Positions 8,929 to 18,308 of a DNA stretch of 64,000 nucleotides are shown in pieces. The stretch is taken from positions 1-64,000 of the forward strand of contig JAZQFN010000022.1 of the NCBI GenBank assembly GCA_045539515.1, given 5' to 3'. Below the pieces are notes generated by a model. It ran no database searches. It saw only the letters and a program-made list of their open reading frames with translations, and was not told the DNA's origin. Within the stretch, counting starts at the first letter, position 1. Each line of letters starts with the position of its first letter. The translations under genes were made by a program, and so were the position numbers. Source of the stretch: RGIG8748 sp045539515. Lineage in GTDB: Bacteria; Bacillota; Clostridia; UMGS1810.

Positions 8929-9378
8929 TTACTTATTGGTTACTACAACCTTTATTTTTCCGGAAACAGAAGGGTATAGTTTAACATCCAGATTAAATGT
9001 TCCGGTTTCTTTTATAGAGTCAGAAAGAACGATTTTCTTTTTGTCTATGGATATACCATGCTGCTTGGACAACTCTGCTGAAATATCCTTTGATGTAATG
9101 GAACCAAAAAGTTTTCCGTTTTCACCGCATTTGGTAATGATGTTAACAGAAATTGTTTCAAGTTTTTCTTTTAGTTCATTTGCAGCCTTGAGATCCTGTT
9201 CTTTTTTATAAGCCTCAGAATCTTTTTTTCCTTTAAGATTGTTAAGGTTTGCTGCTGTGGCTTCTACTGCATATCCTTTGGGTATGAGAAAATTCTTGGC
9301 ATATCCGTCGCTTATATTCTTTTTATCGCCGGCTTTACCCTGACCCTTTAAATCTTTTATAAAAATTACTTCCATCAT
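8929..9378 (-). CDS. rplI: 50S ribosomal protein L9
   Basis: A 149-residue two-domain ribosomal protein that binds 23S rRNA near the L1 stalk. The N-terminal domain shows the conserved GKAGDKKNISDGYAKNFLIP segment, followed by a long central helix (about 45-78) and the C-terminal domain ending VSGKIKVVVTNK. Two adjacent ATG codons follow the SD AAGGAAG; either could be used. The position between gdpP and dnaB is a conserved Firmicutes arrangement. Confidence 0.97.
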   Translation of the reverse strand: MMEVIFIKDLKGQGKAGDKKNISDGYAKNFLIPKGYAVEATAANLNNLKGKKDSEAYKKEQDLKAANELKEKLETISVNIITKCGENGKLFGSITSKDISAELSKQHGISIDKKKIVLSDSIKETGTFNLDVKLYPSVSGKIKVVVTNK

Positions 9379-9389
9379 TGCACTTCCTT

Positions 9390-11375
9390 TTATAAATTAT
9401 TTTCTGTTATATATTCATTAATTGCATTTTTTAACATTACTTCAGCTTCGTTAAGATTTACACCTTTAAGTTGGGTAGCAGCCATTGTTAAGTGACCACC
9501 GCCGCCTAATTTTTCAGCTATAATTTGAATATTATATTCACCCAGGGAACGACCGCTTATGTTAATACTGTCGCCCATATCGCAAATAACAAATGAACAG
9601 GTTATATCAGTTATATTAAGCAATTCGTCTGCCGCCTGAGCAATAATTGTGCGCATATCAACATCATTTTTTACACATTTAGCTATAGAAATGGAATTTT
9701 TGTATGTTGTGGCATTTTCCATGATTGCCCATTTTTTTATAAATGTGTTTAGATCAATCTGGAACAAACGTTTTACGGCTATGGTATCTGCACCGAATTT
9801 TCTGAGGTACGAGGCTGCCTCAAAGGTTCTGACACCGGTTTTAAATGTAAATTGCTTTGTATCCATATAAATACCTGCAAACAAAGCCTCCGCTTCACGT
9901 CTTCCCAGTTTAAACTGTTCACCCATATATTGCAATATCTCGGTAACTAATTCGGAAGCAGAAGATGCGTAGGGTTCGTGATAGGAAAGAATGGGATTCT
10001 GAATGAAATCCGCATTTCTTCTATGATGATCAATCACAACTATTTTCTTTGAAACATCCAGTAATGATGGTTCGTCAACCATAGATTTTACATGGGTATC
10101 GACTACGAAAACCAGTGTGTCTTTTGTAATTATTTCATTTGCATATGCTTTGGAAATAATTACATCGTTATATGTGTCATCGTTAAAATTATCCAACATT
10201 TTTGCAACGGTATTGTTATAACTGTCCATTACAATTTTGCAAGTTTTATCAAATGCAGAAATAGCTTTATAAAGACCTATTGCTGCACCGAAAGAATCGC
10301 AGTCCGCATATCGGTGCCCCATTATAAGTATATCATCGTTGTCCGCAAGAAGTTGTTTAATTGCCTCTGCAACCACTCTTGCTTTTACCTTTGTTCTTTT
10401 CTCGGTTTCCTGTGTTTTGCCGCCAAAGAAAACATATTTCTCGCTATTTTTAACAATTGCCTGATCTCCGCCTCTGCCTAACGCCATATCCAATGCTCTG
10501 TATGCATTTGATTCGTTCTGAAGCATATTTTCGCCTTCAGTTCCGATACCGATACTCAAAGTAGGGGATAATCTGTTTCCTACAGATATGGATTTAATCT
10601 TTTCAAGTATATCAAATCTGGTTTCTATAAATTTATCAAGTCCACTGTTGGAAAAATAAAAAACAAACTTATCCTTTTCGTATTTTTTTAATATTCCGTT
10701 AACCTCCTGAGCCCATATGTTGAGTGTTTCTTCAATTGCCGCAGCAACTTTGGGTTTGTCAGAATTTGAAACATCAATCATCACATCGTCATAGTTATCA
10801 ACAAAGATAACGCCACTTACAAATTTTTCGCTCTCGTATTTTGCTTTAAGGTTTTCATAATCTGTACAATCTTTAAAATGCAGCGCATAAATTGTATGGG
10901 AATCATCATTGGAAGAGCATAATTCAACAGCATATATTCTGGAACTATGAACCACTGTATATATTCCGGAATCCGATGCATTCAGACATTCGTAAAGGTC
11001 AAATTCCGGAAGAATTTCTTTAATGTGATTGTTTTTAACGGAAGAGTAATTTACAATATCGCAAAAGCCTGTATTGGCCCAAAGAATTATGCCATCATTG
11101 CCAATAATAACAGTGGGCAGTAACTGACCGCCAAATATATTTTTATATTCTTTACGTTTATTATCGGTAAGAATATTAATAAACTCTGTAACCGATCTTT
11201 TTCTTACAAGTCCGATTGAAAAATTAATTATTAAAAATATAATAGCTATTGTACCAATAAAAAGACCGATTTTAATTTCATAAACCGAAAAAACAAGGGC
11301 ACAGAGAAACAATATCCAAATATAAAATCCGCTGCTGCAAAAGATATTTGTAAAAATCTTATTATTCCTCTTCAT
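9390..11375 (-). CDS. gdpP: Cyclic-di-AMP phosphodiesterase GdpP (YybT)
   Basis: A 661-residue membrane protein that hydrolyses c-di-AMP, a second messenger for potassium and cell-wall homeostasis. It has two N-terminal membrane segments (about residues 10-50), a PAS-like domain (about 65-155), a degenerate GGDEF domain (about 170-310) and a DHH/DHHA1 catalytic module. The catalytic signatures are GHRYADCDSFG, VVDTH and DHHRR for metal binding, and GGGGHLTMAA in DHHA1. An upstream ATG five codons earlier overlaps the SD GAGG, so I start at 11375. The gene overlaps yybS by 14 bases, suggesting translational coupling. Confidence 0.95.
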   Translation of the reverse strand: MKRNNKIFTNIFCSSGFYIWILFLCALVFSVYEIKIGLFIGTIAIIFLIINFSIGLVRKRSVTEFINILTDNKRKEYKNIFGGQLLPTVIIGNDGIILWANTGFCDIVNYSSVKNNHIKEILPEFDLYECLNASDSGIYTVVHSSRIYAVELCSSNDDSHTIYALHFKDCTDYENLKAKYESEKFVSGVIFVDNYDDVMIDVSNSDKPKVAAAIEETLNIWAQEVNGILKKYEKDKFVFYFSNSGLDKFIETRFDILEKIKSISVGNRLSPTLSIGIGTEGENMLQNESNAYRALDMALGRGGDQAIVKNSEKYVFFGGKTQETEKRTKVKARVVAEAIKQLLADNDDILIMGHRYADCDSFGAAIGLYKAISAFDKTCKIVMDSYNNTVAKMLDNFNDDTYNDVIISKAYANEIITKDTLVFVVDTHVKSMVDEPSLLDVSKKIVVIDHHRRNADFIQNPILSYHEPYASSASELVTEILQYMGEQFKLGRREAEALFAGIYMDTKQFTFKTGVRTFEAASYLRKFGADTIAVKRLFQIDLNTFIKKWAIMENATTYKNSISIAKCVKNDVDMRTIIAQAADELLNITDITCSFVICDMGDSINISGRSLGEYNIQIIAEKLGGGGHLTMAATQLKGVNLNEAEVMLKNAINEYITENNL

Positions 11376-12372
11376 CTTCTTCATCCTCATTGTTATTTTT
11401 TAATTTTCGATAATCGAAAATAGTATCTATAAATCCAAATAAAGCTCCAACTAAAAATATATTAACAGCCGGAAACATAAGTATGGTGAAAACAGAAGAA
11501 ACACCAATCAATATAAATATCATGAATCTTTTGAACTGTGAAGTAATTCTGATTTTAAGTTTAAAATCAATAATTGCCAAGGCAACCAACACATAATAAG
11601 CAACAGTTATATAGAATAAATTTAAGGCAATCATCGAATAATAGTCATTTCCTGTCATGGAAATAACAAAGGTTATAATTAATACAACATTGCTGACTGC
11701 CGAAGCTCTTATTTTATCAAAGCCATCGGAAAAATTGGAGTTTTCTATAAAAACTTCTCTGCATAATAATTTTCCTGCAACATATTTTAAAGCAGATAAA
11801 AACATAGATGATATAATGATAACAGCAGGTATAATTCCGGGTATTATATTATAAAACAAATTAAAGGCGGTAAACTTGTTATCATCCAACAAGGTCGTGG
11901 ATTCTGGATTATACATATGCATAATTTTGATGAAATTATCGTAAATTAAACTGAGATACTGTCTTAAAATTGATGTTATATTAACTGAAAGGCCATATTT
12001 TACGTAAGCTAAAACACCTAAAATAAACAAAATATCCGTTGCTATTAGGGAAAGTATAATTTTAAACGCAGAAAATTTCTTTTTAAAGCCAACATAAATT
12101 ATACAACCGTTAACAATCAATGATAAAATAACTATAGCAGTAAAAACTATTCCGCCATTGGTTGCATAACCGGTAACCATTGAAAATACCAAGAGTGCCA
12201 AGGACACATATATAAAATCCCATCCGGTATTTTTATAGGAAATTTTGGCAAGAAACGAGGGGACAATTATGAACGCAGGCAATAGGAAAAGAGCGTTTGT
12301 AACTGCAGCAAAAGCGAGCATAATTGTGCATAATATATAAATGTAATAACTTTTATTTGAACTGTTAGACAT
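11362..12372 (-). CDS. yybS: YybS-family (DUF2232) membrane protein
   Basis: A 336-residue polytopic membrane protein with about eight to nine hydrophobic segments and an acidic C-terminal tail (EDEEDEEE). Homologues (YybS/DUF2232) sit directly before gdpP in many Firmicutes; their function is not established, although the fold resembles membrane components of ECF-type transporters. It is the first gene of the operon running through gdpP, rplI, dnaB, tilS and hpt to ftsH, and has a good promoter (12405-12433). SD GGAGG is 6-7 bases before the ATG. Confidence 0.88.
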   Translation of the reverse strand: MSNSSNKSYYIYILCTIMLAFAAVTNALFLLPAFIIVPSFLAKISYKNTGWDFIYVSLALLVFSMVTGYATNGGIVFTAIVILSLIVNGCIIYVGFKKKFSAFKIILSLIATDILFILGVLAYVKYGLSVNITSILRQYLSLIYDNFIKIMHMYNPESTTLLDDNKFTAFNLFYNIIPGIIPAVIIISSMFLSALKYVAGKLLCREVFIENSNFSDGFDKIRASAVSNVVLIITFVISMTGNDYYSMIALNLFYITVAYYVLVALAIIDFKLKIRITSQFKRFMIFILIGVSSVFTILMFPAVNIFLVGALFGFIDTIFDYRKLKNNNEDEEDEEE

Positions 12373-12404
12373 ATTTGTCCTCCATACAATGTTACTATCC
12401 TAGT

Positions 12405-12433
12405 ATTATATCACTTAAATACAAATATTGCAA
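12405..12433 (-). promoter_or_regulatory. Promoter of the yybS-gdpP-rplI-dnaB-tilS-hpt-ftsH operon
   Basis: Minus strand: -35 TTGCAA (12428-12433, 4 of 6), a 17-base spacer, an extended -10 TGA and a perfect TATAAT (12405-12410). It lies 33 bases upstream of the yybS start. Confidence 0.7.
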
Positions 12434-12553
12434 GTAAATGTAGGTTATTATTTACTTTAATTTTACATTTAACACATAAGGTATGAATTTTAATTTATTA
12501 TAAGGACATACTAACACAGAAAGAAAAATAATTTAATAAAGGAGTTAACAAAA

Positions 12554-12745
12554 ATGATTGATAATACGGCATTATCGTTAGTCATTGTAGGGGCATTCAA
12601 TTGGCTTCTGGTTGGTTTGTTTAAATTTGATCTTGTAGCCTTTATTTTCGGCGGTCAGGGTGCAATCATTTCCAGAATAATCTATACGCTGGTTGGAATA
12701 TGCGGACTTTGGTGTATAAGATTGCTTTTTAAAAAGAAAATATGA
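12554..12745 (+). CDS. DUF378 domain small membrane protein
   Basis: A 63-residue protein with two hydrophobic segments separated by a Gly-rich turn (FGGQGA). The pattern GAFNWLLVGLFKFDLVAFIFG is typical of the DUF378 (YuzA-like) family, found widely and of unknown function. SD AAAGGAG is 8 bases before the ATG. It is a single gene with a strong terminator behind it (12751-12780). I saw no convincing promoter in the 180 bases between yybS and this gene. Confidence 0.9.
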   Translation: MIDNTALSLVIVGAFNWLLVGLFKFDLVAFIFGGQGAIISRIIYTLVGICGLWCIRLLFKKKI

Positions 12746-12750
12746 GTTAT

Positions 12751-12780
12751 AAATAAAGAGCTTACAAAGGCTCTTTATTT
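12751..12780 (+). terminator. Rho-independent terminator of the DUF378 gene
   Basis: A perfect 11-bp stem (AAATAAAGAGC with its complement) and 8-base loop, followed by a T-rich tract. Confidence 0.85.
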
Positions 12781-12795
12781 ATTTTTTAAAAAATA

Positions 12796-12824
12796 TTGTA
12801 AATACACAAAAAATATGTTAAAAT
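12796..12824 (+). promoter_or_regulatory. Promoter of lepA
   Basis: -35 TTGTAA (12796-12801, 4 of 6), a 17-base spacer, TG one base before the -10 (extended type) and TAAAAT (12819-12824, 5 of 6). An SD (AAGGAG) follows and the ATG is at 12858. Confidence 0.6.
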
Positions 12825-12857
12825 ATCTAAGATAAACATTTACAAGGAGAATTACAG

Positions 12858-14666
12858 ATGTCAAAAAGACAAGAACATATTAGAAATTTTTGTATTATAG
12901 CACATATTGATCACGGTAAATCTACCTTGGCTGACAGAATGCTGGAAAAAACCGGTGTTCTTACAAAAAGAGAAATGCAGGATCAGGTTCTTGACAATAT
13001 GGAACTTGAAAAAGAAAAAGGCATTACCATAAAAGCCAGAGCCGTTAAACTTGTATATAATGCAAAAAATGGCGAGGAGTATATTTTAAATCTTATCGAT
13101 ACTCCCGGCCATGTGGATTTTAACTATGAAGTATCAAGAAGTCTTGCAGCTTGTGAAGGCGCTGTCCTTGTTGTTGATGCTTCGCAGGGGATTGAAGCAC
13201 AGACCCTTGCCAATACTTATCTGGCTGTGGATAATAATCTTGAAATTGTGCCTGTTATTAACAAAATTGATTTACCCAGTGCAAGACCTGATTTTGTTAA
13301 AAATGAAATTGAAGACGTTATAGGTATAGAAGCACAGGACGCCCCTCTGATTTCAGCAAAACAAGGCATAGGCATCGATGATGTACTTGAAAAAATAGTA
13401 GAACTTGTTCCACCTCCCGACGGTGATTCATCCAAACCCTTTAAGTCATTGATATTTGACTCATATTATGATGCTTACAAGGGTGTAATTGTATATGTCA
13501 GAGTTATTGATGGGCAGCTAAAGCCCGGTGACACTATAAAGTTTATGGCAACCGGAAAGACTTTCGATGTTGTTGAAACAGGCTATTTATCTGCGTTAGG
13601 CTCTATTCCTTCTTCGTGTTTAAAAGCCGGTGAAGTTGGATATATTGCTGCATCCATCAAAACAGTAGGGGATGCCAGAGTAGGGGACACAATAACTTGT
13701 GCAGACAGACCCGCTGATAAGCCTCTTCCCGGTTACAAAAAAGTTAACCCTATGGTTTTTTCCGGTATTTATCCTGCTGATGGTGCAAAATATGGTGATT
13801 TGCGTGATGCTTTGGAAAAATTGCAATTAAATGATGCTGCATTATCTTACGAACCCGAAACTTCTGTTGCTCTTGGCTTTGGTTTCAGATGTGGTTTTCT
13901 CGGATTGCTTCATATGGAAATAATTCAAGAACGACTTGAACGTGAATACAATCTTGATCTTGTAACGACTGCACCCAGCGTTGTATACAAGGTTCACAAG
14001 ACGAACGGCGAAATTATTGATATTTCCAATCCTACAAATCTTCCTCCGATGCAAGAAATAGAATATATGGAGGAACCAATGGTGAATGCCGATATTATGT
14101 TACCGACACAGTTTGTCGGAAATATAATGGAGCTTTGTCAGGAACGAAGAGGTATCTATAAAAACATGAATTATATGGATGATACCCGTGTAATTTTGCA
14201 TTACGATTTACCTCTTAATGAAATTATTTATGACTTTTTTGATGCTTTAAAATCCAGAACTAAGGGTTATGCCTCTTTTGATTATGACTTAAAAGGTTAC
14301 TCCAGATCTGAACTTGTAAAGCTGGATATGCTGTTAAACGGCGATGTGGTTGATGCCTTGTCTTTTATAGTTCATGAATCCAAGGCATATACACGCGGCA
14401 GACGTATCGCCGAAAAACTAAAAGACACAATCCCCAGACAGCTTTTTGAAATTCCTATACAAGCTGCTATCGGAAATAAGATTATAGCTCGTGAAACCGT
14501 TAAAGCAATGCGTAAAGATGTACTTGCCAAGTGTTACGGCGGCGATATAACCAGAAAGAAGAAGCTTCTTGAAAAGCAAAAAGAAGGTAAAAAGAGAATG
14601 CGCCAAGTAGGAAGCGTTGAGGTTCCTCAGGAAGCATTTATGTCCGTTTTAAAACTAGACGAATAG
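12858..14666 (+). CDS. lepA: Elongation factor 4 (LepA), ribosome back-translocase GTPase
   Basis: A 602-residue translational GTPase of normal length. G1 is AHIDHGKST (residues 15-23), G3 is DTPGH and G4 is NKID, followed by domain II, two EF-G-like domains and the LepA-specific C-terminal domain ending VPQEAFMSVLKLDE. LepA binds the ribosome and affects stalled or faulty elongation and initiation-stage assembly. It is monocistronic with its own promoter; a shared terminator separates it from the convergent recombinase gene. Confidence 0.98.
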   Translation: MSKRQEHIRNFCIIAHIDHGKSTLADRMLEKTGVLTKREMQDQVLDNMELEKEKGITIKARAVKLVYNAKNGEEYILNLIDTPGHVDFNYEVSRSLAACEGAVLVVDASQGIEAQTLANTYLAVDNNLEIVPVINKIDLPSARPDFVKNEIEDVIGIEAQDAPLISAKQGIGIDDVLEKIVELVPPPDGDSSKPFKSLIFDSYYDAYKGVIVYVRVIDGQLKPGDTIKFMATGKTFDVVETGYLSALGSIPSSCLKAGEVGYIAASIKTVGDARVGDTITCADRPADKPLPGYKKVNPMVFSGIYPADGAKYGDLRDALEKLQLNDAALSYEPETSVALGFGFRCGFLGLLHMEIIQERLEREYNLDLVTTAPSVVYKVHKTNGEIIDISNPTNLPPMQEIEYMEEPMVNADIMLPTQFVGNIMELCQERRGIYKNMNYMDDTRVILHYDLPLNEIIYDFFDALKSRTKGYASFDYDLKGYSRSELVKLDMLLNGDVVDALSFIVHESKAYTRGRRIAEKLKDTIPRQLFEIPIQAAIGNKIIARETVKAMRKDVLAKCYGGDITRKKKLLEKQKEGKKRMRQVGSVEVPQEAFMSVLKLDE

Positions 14667-14735
14667 AAAGAGGCCTTTTGTTTTAACATCAATGTTTAAC
14701 TCAGTCACATATAATATAAGATTCATTAGTAATTT

Positions 14736-14772
14736 AAAAACTGACTCCGATTAAAACAAGGAGTCAGTTTTT
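14736..14772. terminator. Bidirectional terminator between lepA and the recombinase gene
   Basis: A perfect 13-bp stem (AAAAACTGACTCC with its complement), 11-base loop and flanking A/T tracts. It serves both convergent genes. Confidence 0.85.
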
Positions 14773-14780
14773 TTGTTTGT

Positions 14781-15794
14781 TTAGTCTTCTGAGATATCTT
14801 TTTTTAATTCAACCTTAATTTTTGCTAATGGATTGCTGTCAGCAGCATCTTTTAAATCATCATTTTTTATATGTGTATAAATCTGAGTAGTAGAAAGGCT
14901 TGTATGACCTAAAAGTTCCTGAAGAGTTCGTATATCTACATTCCCGTCGCGATACATCAGTGTTGCAGCTGTGTGACGTAATTTGTGGGGTGAGTAAAGT
15001 TCGTAATCAAGACCGGCTTTTTCAAAATATTTTTTTGCAAGTAACTCAATCATTCGGTTGCTGATTCTACGTCCCTGAGAGCTTATAAATAATGCGTCCA
15101 TATCTTTTTGAACCTCTACAGCAGGGCGAACTTCAAGATAATTGGAAATAGCTTCCATGCAAAGGTCATTAAGATAAACCATACGTTCTTTATTTCCTTT
15201 ACCAATGACTCTTAAGGAACGTTTTTCAAAATTAATGTTTTTAAGGTTAATCCCAACTAACTCGGATAATCTTAAGCCACAATTGAGAAAGAGCGCAAAT
15301 ATAGCAAAATCGCGTGCCTGAAACTTTCCGTCAATATTGTTCAAAAAAGCCACACTTTCTTCTAAGGACAAATAACGGGGCATACGTTTTTTTATTTTGG
15401 GAGAATCAAGATTTGAAGCCGGATTATTATCTATAAAATTAATTTTAATGTGCAGATAATTAAAAAACGATTTTAGGCTGGCAACTTTACGTGCACGGTA
15501 GTTATCATTGTCAGAATGATTGTTATTTATATAAGCCATAAATTCGTATAAATCATTTAAAGAAATCTCAGTTAAAATTTTCTCATCAAAATCATCTAAA
15601 TTAACAGATTTTAAATTATAAACAGAAATGCCATTAGCTGTAGCGTAAATATATTTAAAAAACATTCTGAGGTCATAATAATACTCGCGAACAGTATTTG
15701 GTGATTTACCTTTAATAACTATCATAAAATTAAGGTAATTTCTGAGTATCTGGGGTACATCGGAATATTTATCATTTGACGTTTTTTTCAGCAT
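14781..15794 (-). CDS. Xer-type tyrosine recombinase
   Basis: A 337-residue site-specific recombinase. The N-terminal SAM-like core-binding domain (about 14-120) is followed by the catalytic domain, with R175 (GLRLSE), K199 (GKGNKER), H270 and R273 (HKLRH), H297 (LGHTS) and nucleophile Y306. All catalytic residues are present. Xer proteins resolve chromosome dimers at dif; XerC, XerD and single-recombinase subtypes cannot be told apart here, and the protein is somewhat longer than the usual 295-300. The SD GGAGGAGGTG is very strong. A 28-bp inverted repeat with 11-6-11 geometry lies immediately upstream of the SD (see separate entry). Base composition is like the neighbours and no integrase cargo is seen. 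Confidence 0.93.
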   Translation of the reverse strand: MLKKTSNDKYSDVPQILRNYLNFMIVIKGKSPNTVREYYYDLRMFFKYIYATANGISVYNLKSVNLDDFDEKILTEISLNDLYEFMAYINNNHSDNDNYRARKVASLKSFFNYLHIKINFIDNNPASNLDSPKIKKRMPRYLSLEESVAFLNNIDGKFQARDFAIFALFLNCGLRLSELVGINLKNINFEKRSLRVIGKGNKERMVYLNDLCMEAISNYLEVRPAVEVQKDMDALFISSQGRRISNRMIELLAKKYFEKAGLDYELYSPHKLRHTAATLMYRDGNVDIRTLQELLGHTSLSTTQIYTHIKNDDLKDAADSNPLAKIKVELKKDISED

Positions 15795-15808
15795 TTTGCA
15801 CCTCCTCC

Positions 15809-15836
15809 ATTTCGCAAAATTTTTATTTTGCGAAAT
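15809..15836. other. 28-bp inverted repeat with Xer/dif-like 11-6-11 geometry
   Basis: Two perfect 11-base arms (ATTTCGCAAAA at 15809-15819, TTTTGCGAAAT at 15826-15836) flank a 6-base AT centre (15820-15825). This is exactly the 11-6-11 layout of dif sites. The right arm matches my recollection of the E. coli XerD arm TTATGTTAAAT at 8 of 11 positions. The site abuts the SD of the recombinase gene, so it could equally be an operator or an mRNA hairpin controlling that gene. Function is inferred. Confidence 0.45.
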
Positions 15837-15904
15837 AACGTGTTAGAATCAAACTTTGTTACCTATCTAAAATCTACCTGTGTTTTACTTCTTTTTACAA
15901 TGAA

Positions 15905-16441
15905 TTAATAAAGCATTGTGTCTGACAATTGGTCGGCAAATTCTTTCCCTTTTAAAAGTTCTACAATGGCGAATGCAAGTTTATGTGCTGTACCTGCACC
16001 ACGGGATGTAATAATTTTATCTGAAATTACCACGTCATCATAAACGACTTCAGCTCCGGTTAATTCTTTTTCAAATGAAGGAAAACAACATGCTCTGTGA
16101 GAATCAAGTAATCCTTCTCTTCCAAGCACAGACGGAGCTGCACATATTGCTGCTATATATTTGTTATTGCTTTTTGCAGAATGTAAAAGCTCAATTGTAT
16201 CTTGCGAATTTGCCAGGTTTACATAACCGGGATATCCGCCGGGTAAAAAAAGCATGTCATAATCTTTTGTTATATTTTTAATTGTACAATCGGTTACAAC
16301 TTTAATACCATGTGCGCCTTTTACAACATTATTTTCGGTAATTGAAACCATGCAGATTTCAATCTCTGCCCTTCTTAATATATCAACAACCGCAAGCGCT
16401 TCTATTTCTTCAAATCCATCAGCCATTAGAGCATAAATCAT
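15905..16441 (-). CDS. DJ-1/PfpI family protein
   Basis: A 178-residue single-domain protein of the class I glutamine amidotransferase-like fold. The nucleophile elbow is AAICAAP with C100, and the N-terminal DGFEEIEA contains the conserved Glu that contacts the cysteine. FLPGGYPG is the typical oxyanion-side loop. DJ-1 proteins are linked to oxidative-stress protection and to glyoxal/methylglyoxal detoxification; the exact activity is not readable. It follows cvpA by 14 bases and seems to be the last gene of its operon. Confidence 0.9.
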   Translation of the reverse strand: MIYALMADGFEEIEALAVVDILRRAEIEICMVSITENNVVKGAHGIKVVTDCTIKNITKDYDMLFLPGGYPGYVNLANSQDTIELLHSAKSNNKYIAAICAAPSVLGREGLLDSHRACCFPSFEKELTGAEVVYDDVVISDKIITSRGAGTAHKLAFAIVELLKGKEFADQLSDTMLY

Positions 16442-16455
16442 TTAAAACACATCCT

Positions 16456-17073
16456 TTAAAATATTAAATCGTTAATTAGTATCACTATACCTGAAGAATT
16501 ATACTGTTGATTCAAAAAACTCTGTGAAGGAATAAATTGTAAGAAAGAAGCAACAACAAATAGTGTGGCTACAATAACTACTCCATACACCAATCCGCAC
16601 ACAGCGCCTAATAATTTATCGAAACCTCCCAATAGAGAAGTTCCCGGAAGTTTGTTAATTAAGCGCTTTAACAGATAATATACAACATTGCATAAAACGA
16701 TTATCAAAATAAAAATCGGAATTATAACAATAGTTTTAACTGTTTTGTCAGCAATTTTATCTGAAATCGAAAACAAATCTACGCCTTTTTCACCTGCTGC
16801 AAGTTCCAGAATGGATGAAAGATAAGGAGCATTTTCCGGTTTGCTTTTGTAACTCTCTCCTATGGCATTTATTTCTTCTGAAATCTGAGTGGAAACGGAA
16901 TTACCTATATCGGTATTTAAAACTATATTTCCGATACTGTCAAACACAATAACAGATAATCCAACGGCTACAATAAAAACTATTAAATTAAATAATGTTC
17001 TGGAAAAACCCTTTATATAGCCTTTTGCCAGAGAACCAAAAAATGCAAAAGCAAATATAAAATCAAAAAGCAT
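16456..17073 (-). CDS. CvpA family membrane protein
   Basis: A 205-residue protein with about four membrane segments: near 4-15, 27-46, 112-133 and 148-175. The pattern LLGGFDKLLGAVCGLVYGVVIV is characteristic of CvpA. An extracytoplasmic loop lies between the second and third segments. E. coli CvpA is linked to colicin V production and envelope stress; the molecular role in Firmicutes is unknown. SD GAGGG precedes the ATG. Upstream is the DUF5711-like gene, 12 bases away. Confidence 0.87.
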   Translation of the reverse strand: MLFDFIFAFAFFGSLAKGYIKGFSRTLFNLIVFIVAVGLSVIVFDSIGNIVLNTDIGNSVSTQISEEINAIGESYKSKPENAPYLSSILELAAGEKGVDLFSISDKIADKTVKTIVIIPIFILIIVLCNVVYYLLKRLINKLPGTSLLGGFDKLLGAVCGLVYGVVIVATLFVVASFLQFIPSQSFLNQQYNSSGIVILINDLIF

Positions 17074-17085
17074 AATATGTCCCTC

Positions 17086-18297
17086 TTAGTCTATGGGAAT
17101 AAGTTTCATCTCTTCGGAATTTGTTAAAACCAAAGAACATTTTTTGTTATTAATAAATAATGCATCTTTAATATCGTAAAGTAGTTTCTTTGATGATATA
17201 AATTTGCCCTTAGTATTAATTGCAATTAATTCGCGGTCTGCGTTTAATACTGCTGTTTTATCGCAAATATCTATATTATAAATCTTTTTTTCAGTTTTAT
17301 AGACAGAAATTTCACTTCCGTCTGTTTCAAAAAATTTAATCTGTGAACCACTTGTTGCAGAATCATCTTCATTAAGTATTACAGCAAAGATATCATCACC
17401 ATTGTACGCATACTTATAAATCTGTTGATTTATACTTGTTGACCATTGCTGTTTTCCGTCAATATCGTAGGCTTCAATACTATTTTCTTTAATAACAGCA
17501 AATTCGTCATCATCATACATAAAAATACCGTTAATTGTATTGTTACCTAAACTTATTATTGTCTTATTATTTTGAGATTCTGTAATATCGACGACGCATA
17601 TTTCTGTTGTTAAACCCGAATCGGATTGGGAAATTTCCAATGTAATCAATGAATAATTATTATCCGATACGCATGCATACGGTATAAAACGATCGGCATT
17701 TTGACGAAGATATATTTGCTCACCATCATCATCGTATACAACAATTTTGTTGTTAAGACCGGTTTCTTCTGCAAATAAAACAGAATAACCATTTGAATTA
17801 ATGTTACCGTACATCACATTTCCGGTGGATTTAATGGTAAAACAATCATTGCCGTTTGTAATAACAGCTTTTTTATCCTCGTTATAATAAACAAGACAAT
17901 ATTTATCATTTGTAACAACTGTTGGTGCAGTTTTTGAACCCGAATACTCCCATTGGAGTTCATGATTGGTGTTAAAGCAACTAATCTTACCATCTTTGGC
18001 TAAAATAAAACCTTCTCTGTACTTTTCTAAGTAGAAATTATTCGCATCAGACAGAATTATGGGGGTTTCATTGACGGTATTGGTTGCTTCAAAAGATGTG
18101 TCTCTGGCAACAAGATAAATGATTAAACCAAGACATAAAATCAACGCTCCGTAAAAAAACAATCTCTTAACAGAAAATTGTTTAATTTTATCAGTGAAAG
18201 ACGAGTTTTCTTTTTCGGTATCGCTATGATCGCTTATATCGTCATTACCCGGAAAAGAAATAATTTTCTCTTCATTATTTTCTTTATTTTCTTTCAA
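17086..18297 (-). CDS. Membrane-anchored beta-propeller-like protein (DUF5711-like)
   Basis: About 403 residues: a charged cytoplasmic N-terminus of roughly 45 residues, one membrane segment (RLFFYGALILCLGLIIYLVA), then a long extracytoplasmic domain made of repeated beta-strand units with motifs such as LVYYNEDKKAVITNG and VYDDDGEQIYL, suggestive of a PQQ-like propeller. I recognise it as a DUF5711-type protein with no known function. A GTG at 18304-18306 overlaps the SD AGGGGTG, so TTG at 18295-18297 is the more likely start. It sits between truA and cvpA in the same operon. Confidence 0.75.
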   Translation of the reverse strand: MKENKENNEEKIISFPGNDDISDHSDTEKENSSFTDKIKQFSVKRLFFYGALILCLGLIIYLVARDTSFEATNTVNETPIILSDANNFYLEKYREGFILAKDGKISCFNTNHELQWEYSGSKTAPTVVTNDKYCLVYYNEDKKAVITNGNDCFTIKSTGNVMYGNINSNGYSVLFAEETGLNNKIVVYDDDGEQIYLRQNADRFIPYACVSDNNYSLITLEISQSDSGLTTEICVVDITESQNNKTIISLGNNTINGIFMYDDDEFAVIKENSIEAYDIDGKQQWSTSINQQIYKYAYNGDDIFAVILNEDDSATSGSQIKFFETDGSEISVYKTEKKIYNIDICDKTAVLNADRELIAINTKGKFISSKKLLYDIKDALFINNKKCSLVLTNSEEMKLIPID

Positions 18298-18308
18298 ATT
18301 TAACACCC

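Noticed and set aside
14781..15794. Integrase of a mobile element
   Set aside because: No phage, plasmid or cargo genes, no tRNA gene with direct repeats, and composition is like the neighbouring housekeeping genes.
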